Translations under genes and position numbers: made by a program
The notes under the pieces: generated by a model
Databases searched by the model: none
What the model was told of the DNA's origin: nothing
The model's input: only the letters and a program-made list of their open reading frames with translations
Part shown: positions 1 to 5,837 of the stretch, one piece after another
Layout: the number at the start of each line of letters is the position of its first letter
Numbering within the stretch: position 1 is the first letter of the stretch
NCBI GenBank assembly: GCA_023146355.1
Contig: JAGLCH010000338.1
Coordinates: 1-10,620, forward strand
Length of the DNA: 10,620 nucleotides
Source: Bacteriovoracaceae bacterium
Lineage (GTDB): Bacteria; Bdellovibrionota; Bacteriovoracia; Bacteriovoracales; Bacteriovoracaceae
Direction: 5' to 3'

Positions 1-716
1 TCAAGAAAGAGCTGCCCCTCCCGTGATGTAGCAGTAAGTCTTTGTTTTTTGAGAGAAACATCCCCATGAAGACGGGCCTCCATCTGGGGTAAATTGAAGA
101 ATAAATGGTCAGTTTTAAACTGTACTCCCTCTTCATAAGATCGCGTTCGAACGAGACGGCCCTTAACATTTCCACGGTAGTCTGCAAGCTCTTTTGGAAT
201 ATTGGATTCAAGCTTATCAGAGTTGATATAAATCTTATCTTTTGACTTTGGAACGTAGAGGTAACTCTTCACATTTCCACTTGAAATGGCCATTCCCTCG
301 TTGATTGTATAATTTAATGAATCTGACGTAATTTTAGAGTTTTCAGTTTCTAGAATCACCTCATCAACAAGTTTAAGTGTTCCAGCTTTTTGACTAAAGT
401 TTCCCATCTTTGATTGATAAAAAACTTCTTCCCCATCAGAAGTAAAAGTATTTCCAGTGGGTGAAGTAAAAAAGACTACCCCCTCATCGTGATCAATTGA
501 GAGTCCTTTAGAGTTAAGAAAAAGGTATGGTCTTCCACCTTTTACATAGTAAACAGTGGCCGACTGAAAGTGACTCATTACCTTCTTTTTTTCAGAAATA
601 CCTTTAAGTTTATCCCAAATAGATTCTGAAAAGTCGGCAAAGAGCGAGTACAGTACCAAGAAGGTACAGCCAGCAAAAAAAAGATAAATACCCACGGTGT
701 GTTTTGGATGAAACAT
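1..716 (-). CDS. lptC: LptC-like lipopolysaccharide export protein (C-terminus outside the window)
   Basis: The reading frame is open from ATG at 716-714 to the window edge, giving 238 codons without a stop. Residues about 7-27 form one hydrophobic segment after a short basic start (MFHPKH), as expected for a bitopic inner-membrane anchor. The rest is hydrophilic and rich in short beta-prone repeats with phrases such as 'KVILETENSKI'-like and 'AISSGNVKSYL'-like strands, the pattern of the LptC/LptA (OstA) beta-jellyroll. LptC of E. coli (191 aa) anchors at the LptBFG complex and passes LPS to LptA across the periplasm. This protein is already longer than that, which could mean an extended jellyroll as in some delta-proteobacteria-like lineages. 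An in-frame TGA upstream excludes a much longer N-terminus. The ribosome site is weak (AGAG only). Family level fairly sure; LptC versus another OstA-like protein is less certain. Confidence 0.72.
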   Translation of the reverse strand, partial: MFHPKHTVGIYLFFAGCTFLVLYSLFADFSESIWDKLKGISEKKKVMSHFQSATVYYVKGGRPYLFLNSKGLSIDHDEGVVFFTSPTGNTFTSDGEEVFYQSKMGNFSQKAGTLKLVDEVILETENSKITSDSLNYTINEGMAISSGNVKSYLYVPKSKDKIYINSDKLESNIPKELADYRGNVKGRLVRTRSYEEGVQFKTDHLFFNLPQMEARLHGDVSLKKQRLTATSREGQLFL

Positions 717-840
717 GACTCTATAATACCTGAATATTCAAGATGTTAGCAAATAGATTCTGTACTCTCGCAAGCTTTACGATCAAAGTGTAATTATGCT
801 AAATTTCCAGATCACTCATGACTAAATAAGGACGAAATAA

Positions 841-3504
841 GTGTCACTTAAAACTATACAAAAAATTGTCGACTCAGGCACAAAATTAACTCCTATGATG
901 CAACAGTACTATGAGATAAAGAAGCAGTATCCAGATATGCTTTTGCTCTACCGGATGGGAGATTTTTATGAACTCTTTTTTGATGATGCAAGAGATGCTT
1001 CTCGTATTTTAAATATCTCCCTCACACATCGTGGAAAACTTGGAGATACACCTATTCCAATGTCTGGAATTCCACATCACGCAGCTCCAACATATATAGA
1101 TAGAATTACGGCCAGGGGACTAAAAGCTGCAATTTGCGAACAAATTGAAGACCCGAAAGAAGCAAAAGGGATAGTTAAACGTGCTGTAACTCAGGTTGTG
1201 AGCCCAGGAATGCCATATGATATGGATAAAACTGAAAAAACAGATCAGCGCTTTATGGCATCTGGACTTTTTGATGGAGACAAGTTTCACCTGATCAATT
1301 TAGATTTTACTACTGGAGACTTTCTTGGATCGATTGTTGGCTCAGAACAAGAATTTATAGAACGTATTCGTCTCGTTGGACCTAGAGAGTTCATTAGCTT
1401 CATAGGGCAATGGGATGAATTCCCTCTACTTTCTCAGTATCTTGAGAAGTCTGATATCCTCCTCACCTATTTGAGTGAAGACTACTTCACTCCAAAATAT
1501 ACTGAGATTTACACTGAAAAAATGATTCCCGCTTTCAAGCACGATAAGGTGATTGGTGGAAATAAATCTCTTATTGGACCAATTGGTGCACTCTCATATT
1601 ACGTAACATCGACCCAGGGACTGGATAGTATTGTTCACCTTCGCCCCTTTAGACTTGAAAGTGAAGAGGGGAAAATGAAGGTGACTCTCTCAACTCTAAT
1701 TGGGCTTGAGATTCTTCCAAAGTCCAGAGATCGCTATACAGACAGCATTCTAGGATTCTTTGACCGCACTAAAACGGCCATGGGATCACGAAAACTTAAA
1801 GAAGTATTCCAGTCCCCCCTAAGAGATGCTGCTGCCATTAAGAATAGACAAAACCTTATCCAATACTTTATCGAAAATAATGATTCCCTTGAGTTTTTAA
1901 GGGGAGAGCTTGCAGATATTAGAGACCTTGAGCGAATTATGGCCAAGGTCACTACTGGAAAAGTTAATGCGGGAGATCTCCTAAATCTTGCGAAAGCAGT
2001 CTTTAGCTATCGCACCATCATGGGAAATCTACAGGGAGTTCCATCAGGCGTCCTTCACGACTTTAATGCCTCAGAGCTAAAGGCCATTACAACACTCGCA
2101 GATGATATCAAGTGCACTCTCAATGACGCAATTGGAGCATCACTAGATAAAGGGAACCTCATAAAAACAGGTCACCATTTGGAGCGAGATCGTCTCGCAG
2201 GACTGTCTACAAACTGGGCAAATGAGCTGATGGCGCTAGAAATGCGCTACAAGGAAGAAACAGGAATTCCAAAGCTAAAAATAAAATCTAACAATGTTGC
2301 AGGATACTTCATTGAAATAACAAAAAGCTATTCGAAGCAGGTTCCAGAGCATTTTAATCGTCGGCAGACACTAGTCAATTCAGAACGCTATATAACGGAA
2401 GAACTTGCAGGATTTGAAAAAGAAGTCTTGAGCTCAAAAGAAAAACTAGAGCGGCTAGAACGAGAAATTTTTAAAGGTATAGTTAAAGATGTTGCTGAGC
2501 TCTCTTCAATTGTACTTAACCTATCATCGACCATTGGCCTAATCGATGTCTTCCACTCATTTTCATGGATTGCCATTCAAGAAGAACTCACTTGTCCAAA
2601 AATCTCTCAAAAAAAGAAAATTTGCAAGATCAATGGAGGATGGCATCCCCTTATAAAGTCATTGATCAAAGATCAGTTTGTAACTCACGATATTCAGTTA
2701 GATAAATCTAACTTTTTTGGACTAATTACCGGGCCCAACATGGCAGGTAAAACTACTGTAATGAGAGAAATTGCGATAATCCAACTGCTAACTCAAGTTG
2801 GTTCATTCGTTCCCGCAGAAAGTGCAGAAGTTGGACTTTGTGATTATCTCTTCAGTCGATTGGGTGCCAGTGATGACATACTTCAGGGGCAATCAACCTT
2901 TATGGTTGAGATGAGTGAAACAGCTGAAATTATTCGTCATGCCACCGACCAATCCCTTATTATCCTAGATGAAGTTGGACGTGGAACTTCAACTTACGAT
3001 GGGTTAAGTATAGCCTGGGCACTGGTAGAGTATTTTATAAAAAAGACTAAAGCGATCACTCTCTTTGCAACTCACTACCACGAGCTGATTGAACTCGTTG
3101 ATGGGCTCGAACACGCTAAGAACTTCACTGTTGAAACCGTGAATCAGGGTGACGATGTTCAATTCCTTTATCGATTGATCGAAAAAGGGGCAAGCCAAAG
3201 TTTTGGTATTTATGTTGCAAAACTAGCAGGCCTTCCTAAAACGATCCTAGAGCGCTCTGCTAATATTTTAAAAACCTTAGAAGAAGACTCCATTGGACAT
3301 AATGAGAAGATCAATAAGGTATGCAAAACAAAAAGCAAGAGTGATTCTCAGATGTCTATTTTTGATATGCCAGTTCAACCTAAGATTGAGATTCCAGCAA
3401 ATATGATAAAAATAAAAGATGAAATTGAAGCAATAGATGTAATGGGGATGACCCCGCTGGATGCACTCAACAAGCTAAATGATCTTAAAAAACTTTTGAA
3501 CTAG
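841..3504 (+). CDS. mutS: DNA mismatch repair protein MutS
   Basis: MutS recognises mispairs and small loops in newly replicated DNA and, by ATP-driven sliding-clamp formation, recruits MutL. The 887-residue product (E. coli 853) has the full domain order. The N-terminal mismatch-reading domain carries the F-x-E motif (F42, E44 in GDFYELF), followed by the connector, lever and clamp region (about 280-580). The C-terminal ABC-type ATPase has Walker A GPNMAGKTT at 631-639, Walker B LIILDE ending D710-E711, the GRGTSTYDG loop just after it, and the ATHYHEL switch at 743-749. QMSIF at 837-841 resembles the beta-clamp binding motif of bacterial MutS. The start is GTG, supported by TAAGGA eight bases upstream and by alignment of the TPMMQQY segment with known MutS N-termini. 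Monocistronic as seen; mutL is not nearby. No disrupted motif. Confidence 0.98.
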   Translation: MSLKTIQKIVDSGTKLTPMMQQYYEIKKQYPDMLLLYRMGDFYELFFDDARDASRILNISLTHRGKLGDTPIPMSGIPHHAAPTYIDRITARGLKAAICEQIEDPKEAKGIVKRAVTQVVSPGMPYDMDKTEKTDQRFMASGLFDGDKFHLINLDFTTGDFLGSIVGSEQEFIERIRLVGPREFISFIGQWDEFPLLSQYLEKSDILLTYLSEDYFTPKYTEIYTEKMIPAFKHDKVIGGNKSLIGPIGALSYYVTSTQGLDSIVHLRPFRLESEEGKMKVTLSTLIGLEILPKSRDRYTDSILGFFDRTKTAMGSRKLKEVFQSPLRDAAAIKNRQNLIQYFIENNDSLEFLRGELADIRDLERIMAKVTTGKVNAGDLLNLAKAVFSYRTIMGNLQGVPSGVLHDFNASELKAITTLADDIKCTLNDAIGASLDKGNLIKTGHHLERDRLAGLSTNWANELMALEMRYKEETGIPKLKIKSNNVAGYFIEITKSYSKQVPEHFNRRQTLVNSERYITEELAGFEKEVLSSKEKLERLEREIFKGIVKDVAELSSIVLNLSSTIGLIDVFHSFSWIAIQEELTCPKISQKKKICKINGGWHPLIKSLIKDQFVTHDIQLDKSNFFGLITGPNMAGKTTVMREIAIIQLLTQVGSFVPAESAEVGLCDYLFSRLGASDDILQGQSTFMVEMSETAEIIRHATDQSLIILDEVGRGTSTYDGLSIAWALVEYFIKKTKAITLFATHYHELIELVDGLEHAKNFTVETVNQGDDVQFLYRLIEKGASQSFGIYVAKLAGLPKTILERSANILKTLEEDSIGHNEKINKVCKTKSKSDSQMSIFDMPVQPKIEIPANMIKIKDEIEAIDVMGMTPLDALNKLNDLKKLLN

Positions 3505-3532
3505 TGTCACTAATGCTGAGAACTTGCATACA

Positions 3533-3568
3533 TAAAAAGGGAGACCCACTGGCCTCCCTATAATTTTA
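3533..3568. terminator. Terminator between convergent mutS and thioredoxin genes
   Basis: A 6-bp perfect stem AGGGAG/CTCCCT (3538-3543 with 3554-3559) with a 10-nt loop. On the minus strand the stem is followed directly by TTTTT (complement of 3534-3538), so it is a good intrinsic terminator for the thioredoxin transcript. On the plus strand the stem is followed by ATAATTTTAT, a poorer T-run that may still serve mutS. Confidence 0.7.
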
Positions 3569-3584
3569 TAAGCGAATCTTAAAA

Positions 3585-3899
3585 TTAAATATTCTTATTA
3601 ATCATTGATATAATATCGGCCTCTCCACGAGCACCAACAAAGCTATCTACAACATTTCCATTTTTTACAAAGTAAACAGCTGGAATGCCACGGACCGCAT
3701 ACTTAACAGATAGGTCTTGATTTTGGTCGACGTTTACGTCATAAATCTCGACATTCTCAAACTCACCACTGATTTTTTCCAGTACAGGTCCAATCATCTT
3801 ACAAGGCCCACACCAGTCAGCTCCGAACTTGATAACCTTAAGATGATCTCCTTCCATTGAACTGTCATAATTTCCTTGATTTAATTCTTTAACTGCCAT
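3585..3899 (-). CDS. trxA: Thioredoxin
   Basis: A 104-residue cytoplasmic thioredoxin, close to the usual 105-108. It reduces protein disulfides using electrons from thioredoxin reductase. The classic active site WCGPC is at residues 29-33 (C30, C33), the cis-proline is P73 in GIPAVYF, and the buried acidic residue expected near the start of the core is present as D28 before W29 rather than obviously in the usual preceding strand. No signal peptide. AGGAGA lies six to seven bases before the ATG. It is divergent from oxyR, whose product in many bacteria controls thiol-repair genes and is itself reset by thiol reductants, so regulation of this gene by the neighbouring OxyR is plausible but inferred. 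Transcription ends at the hairpin just downstream. Symbol assigned by family; paralogues may exist elsewhere. Confidence 0.95.
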   Translation of the reverse strand: MAVKELNQGNYDSSMEGDHLKVIKFGADWCGPCKMIGPVLEKISGEFENVEIYDVNVDQNQDLSVKYAVRGIPAVYFVKNGNVVDSFVGARGEADIISMINKNI

Positions 3900-3936
3900 T
3901 TCTCTCTCCTGTTGTTTATATCTAAAACTTATATGA

Positions 3937-3965
3937 TTTATAATCTTATACTTTTGACTCTAAAA
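3937..3965 (-). promoter_or_regulatory. Candidate thioredoxin promoter
   Basis: On the minus strand TATAAA (complement of 3937-3942) matches the -10 consensus in 5 of 6 positions. The -35 position 17 bp upstream, TTTTAG (complement of 3960-3965), is poor. A weak -35 abutting the dyad at 3965-3979 is the usual layout of an activator-dependent promoter. Other A/T-rich -10-like hexamers lie nearby, so the exact element is uncertain. Confidence 0.35.
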
Positions 3966-3979
3966 TGAGTATCGCTCAT
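3965..3979. promoter_or_regulatory. Candidate LysR-type operator dyad (ATGAG-N5-CTCAT)
   Basis: A perfect 5-bp inverted repeat, ATGAG tatcg CTCAT, that contains the AT-N11-AT arrangement typical of LysR-family recognition sites. Its centre (3972) is the exact midpoint of the 3900-4045 spacer between the divergent thioredoxin and oxyR genes, the standard place for a LysR-type site serving both promoters. It does not match the four-ATAG/CTAT consensus of E. coli OxyR, so the assignment rests on dyad and position only. Confidence 0.45.
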
Positions 3980-3997
3980 ATCGACAGTGAGGTAAAA

Positions 3998-4028
3998 TTG
4001 ATATAGCTTATATTTAGGTAGACAATAT
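3998..4028 (+). promoter_or_regulatory. Candidate oxyR promoter with overlapping T-N11-A box
   Basis: TTGATA (3998-4003, 5 of 6 to the -35 consensus) is followed after 17 bp by GACAAT (4021-4026, 4 of 6 to -10). Overlapping it is the dyad ATATT-N9-AATAT (4010-4028), again of T-N11-A form, which would suit OxyR autorepression. AT-richness makes chance matches likely. Confidence 0.35.
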
Positions 4029-4045
4029 CTATAGAGGAGAAACAC

Positions 4046-5005
4046 GTGAATTATTCACAACTTAAGTACATCGTTGCCATCAATAAGCATCGCCACTTCG
4101 TTAAGGCAGCAAAAGAATGCTCAATAACTCAACCCACCCTTAGTATGCAACTTTCTAAGTTGGAGGATGAGATTGGGGTTATCATCTTTGATCGCAGCAA
4201 GTCTCCTCTTATACCCACAAAAGATGGTGAAAAAATTATTGTTCAGGCAAAACTGGCAATGAGGGAATTTAACCGTGTATTTGATATTGCAAGAGAACGT
4301 GAAGGTGTTGTTGAGGGCCAGTTTAAATTAGCAATCACCTCAACTCTTTCTCCATATTTAGTACCTCTATTTTTAGAGGAGTTTATAAATAAGTATCCCA
4401 AGGTAGAACTCATTCTTGAAGAATGCTCTCCCCTTGATATTCTTCACAAACTATCCAATGATGAAGTTGATGCCGCGATTATGTCGACTCCGATTCACGA
4501 TGATACAATGATCGAACGTGTTCTCTTCTACGAGCCATTCTATATTTTTGTTGCCGACAATCACCCACTCTCTAAGAAGAAAACAATATCCGAAGGAGAC
4601 CTCAACACAGAAGAGGTTTGGCTTTTGAAAGAAGGACATTGCTTTAGAAATCAGGCCCTCAAGATCTGTGCCAGCGGTGGACGCGGGATGAGCAGGACGA
4701 ACGTTCATTTTGAAAGTGGAAACCTAGAGACTCTCAAGAACTTGGTTATGAGAGGGTCAGGCTACACACTTCTTCCCCATCTCGCTATTCACGACCTCTC
4801 AAAAGAGCAAAAAAAGTATGTTCGCAAGTTTAGGTGTCCAGCACCTTCAAGAGAGATATCAATTGTCCATCGTCGCGTATTCTTAAAAGAAAAGATTATC
4901 GATGCACTACAAGAAGAGGTTCTAAGAAACCTCCCTAAATGCTTAAAGTCTATAAAAAGGGGCAATATCGAAGTTCTCGATACTGCCTGTACTGAGTTTA
5001 ATTAG
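4046..5005 (+). CDS. oxyR: OxyR-type LysR-family peroxide-sensing regulator
   Basis: A 319-residue LysR-family regulator. The N-terminal winged helix-turn-helix covers about residues 1-60, with recognition-helix region SITQPTLSMQLSKLE and the family-typical EDEIGVIIFDR. The C-terminal periplasmic-binding-protein-like effector domain follows. It is called OxyR because the segment EGHCFRNQALKIC places cysteines at exactly residues 199 and 208, the numbers of the H2O2-reactive pair in E. coli OxyR, and the following ESGNLETLKNLVMRGSGYTLLP block also matches that family. In OxyR, a C199-C208 disulfide switches the tetramer to its activating form. The start is GTG with AGAGGAG five to eight bases upstream. 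It is divergent from thioredoxin and convergent with cheW, overlapping its stop by 4 bp. Its last 15 or so codons also encode a minus-strand terminator hairpin. Confidence 0.92.
   Translation: MNYSQLKYIVAINKHRHFVKAAKECSITQPTLSMQLSKLEDEIGVIIFDRSKSPLIPTKDGEKIIVQAKLAMREFNRVFDIAREREGVVEGQFKLAITSTLSPYLVPLFLEEFINKYPKVELILEECSPLDILHKLSNDEVDAAIMSTPIHDDTMIERVLFYEPFYIFVADNHPLSKKKTISEGDLNTEEVWLLKEGHCFRNQALKICASGGRGMSRTNVHFESGNLETLKNLVMRGSGYTLLPHLAIHDLSKEQKKYVRKFRCPAPSREISIVHRRVFLKEKIIDALQEEVLRNLPKCLKSIKRGNIEVLDTACTEFN
4954..4987 (-). terminator. Intrinsic terminator for cheW, inside the oxyR coding end
   Basis: Arms 4961-4971 and 4977-4987 form an 11-bp stem with a 5-nt loop. In minus-strand RNA all pairs form, with one G-U wobble (4983 with 4965); in plus-strand RNA the same position is an A-C mismatch. 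On the minus strand the stem is followed by CC and TTTTT (complement of 4954-4960). It lies 15 bases beyond the cheW stop and would end cheW transcripts, and any read-through from the selenium operon. Confidence 0.75.
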
Positions 5006-5517
5006 AGTCCTTGTATGGCGGCGATATCTTCGTCGCCTATGAGTTTTTCAAGGTCTAATAAAATCTTGACCTGATCATCAATTTTTCCAATCCCTCTGAT
5101 GAATTTTTGGTGTGCTCCCTGACTAACAGAGGGCATGCAGTCGATCTGTCCTTCTGATATCTCTAGCACTTCGGCGACAGCATCAACAATAAGACCAATG
5201 TCTACGCCTTTAACTGAAACGACAATGATACAGGTTCGATCATCGTACTCAATTTCATCGAGACCGAATCGAACTCGAACATTCATTACTGGGATAATTT
5301 TACCTCTAAGGTTGATTATCCCCTTTATATAATCCAATGACTCTGGAATATTAGTTATTGTAATCATCCGCAATATTTCGACAACATCGAGAACATTCAT
5401 TCCATAATTTTCTGATGACACTTTAAAGGTCAAATACTTATCTTCCTGCAGTTCATCGTCATCTTCATAAATATCATTTTCGGCCTCTGCAGTTGCAGTC
5501 GTATCTTCAGTTGTCAT
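5002..5517 (-). CDS. cheW: CheW-like chemotaxis coupling protein
   Basis: A 171-residue protein of CheW size (E. coli 167). CheW is a cytoplasmic adaptor linking chemoreceptors to the CheA histidine kinase. The first 26 residues are strongly acidic (runs of D and E) and probably disordered. From residue 27 on it follows the CheW beta-barrel: YLTFKVSSENYGM, then VVEILR, IPESLDYIKGIINLRGKIIPVMNVR with the conserved N69-L70-R71-G72 receptor-contact signature, then CIIVV, IGLIVDAVAEVLEI and a closing FIRGIGKIDDQVKILLDLEKLI. AGGAGAGG precedes the ATG by five to six bases. No other chemotaxis gene is next to it in the window; it lies 86 bp after the selenium operon on the same strand. It may be an orphan coupling protein serving a remote chemosensory cluster, or have a non-chemotaxis partner. 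Its last 11 codons contain a plus-strand terminator hairpin for oxyR. Confidence 0.92.
   Translation of the reverse strand: MTTEDTTATAEAENDIYEDDDELQEDKYLTFKVSSENYGMNVLDVVEILRMITITNIPESLDYIKGIINLRGKIIPVMNVRVRFGLDEIEYDDRTCIIVVSVKGVDIGLIVDAVAEVLEISEGQIDCMPSVSQGAHQKFIRGIGKIDDQVKILLDLEKLIGDEDIAAIQGL
5017..5048 (+). terminator. Candidate oxyR terminator, inside the cheW coding end
   Basis: Arms GGCGGCGA (5017-5024) and TCGTCGCC (5030-5037) pair over 8 bp in plus-strand RNA with one G-U wobble and a 5-nt loop, and TTTTT follows at 5044-5048. Six bases separate the stem from the T-run, which is more than ideal. On the opposite strand the wobble becomes a C-A mismatch. It starts 12 bases after the oxyR stop. 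Confidence 0.55.
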
Positions 5518-5524
5518 CTAAACC

Positions 5525-5565
5525 TCTCCTATAGTGATGTCTATTTCACTTATACTTTTCGGAGA
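5525..5565 (-). promoter_or_regulatory. Imperfect dyad in the cheW leader overlapping the ribosome binding site
   Basis: On the plus strand TCTCC (5525-5529) pairs with GGAGA (5561-5565), and TATAGTGA (5530-5537) with TCACTTATA (5546-5554, one bulged base). In cheW RNA this folds into a hairpin whose 3' arm holds the GGAGA Shine-Dalgarno core. Six unpaired bases (5555-5560) interrupt one side. It could be an operator, an RNA element masking the ribosome site, or chance in AT-rich DNA. Confidence 0.4.
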
Positions 5566-5603
5566 TTTCGCAAGAAAGTTAGGTAAAGAATATTGTAGAA
5601 GGG

Positions 5604-5837
5604 TTAAGTAATACCTTCAAAAGACTCAAAGCGGTCATACTCAATTTGATGCTCTTCAACTAGTCCCTTTACGACACTCAGATCCTTTGTAAGTATCCGA
5701 ACACAGTAGCCACAGTCAGAAGAGAGGGAGCGGGGGACAGGAATAACCTTGTATTGCACATGGTTTCTATCCATTAACTTTGAAGTCCAAATAGCGTAAT
5801 TATTTGAAAAAAAAAGTACAACACTATACTCAAGCAT
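5604..5837 (-). CDS. DUF3343 small protein, putative Se/S carrier
   Basis: A 77-residue protein of the DUF3343 family (Pfam calls this group putative Se/S carrier-like). The shape is typical: a hydrophobic first strand and helix start (MLEYSVVLFFSNNYAIW), then VQYKVIPVPRSLSSDCGYCVRI, in which the P-R-x-L-S-S-x-C-G signature precedes a C-G-Y-C pair at about residues 42-45, then a short C-terminal helix and strand. It would act in the cytoplasm, probably carrying sulfur or selenium on cysteine; this is unproven for the family. The frame is open for 51 codons upstream, but that stretch lies inside the desulfurase gene and lacks family resemblance, so the start is ATG at 5837-5835 (alternative ATG at 5849). 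It overlaps the desulfurase stop by 8 nt, lacks a strong Shine-Dalgarno, and so is probably translationally coupled. Last gene of the selenium operon. Confidence 0.82.
   Translation of the reverse strand: MLEYSVVLFFSNNYAIWTSKLMDRNHVQYKVIPVPRSLSSDCGYCVRILTKDLSVVKGLVEEHQIEYDRFESFEGIT

Noticed and set aside
3998..4039. Classical E. coli OxyR site (four ATAG/CTAT tetranucleotides at 7-bp spacing) before oxyR
   Set aside because: Only the first tetranucleotide matches fully and one other in 3 of 4 bases; the last falls in the ribosome site with no match. The T-N11-A dyads fit better.
4451..4708. Antisense open frame of 85 codons inside oxyR
   Set aside because: It lies opposite strongly conserved OxyR codons, has no ribosome site of note and no recognisable domain; a shadow of the real gene.
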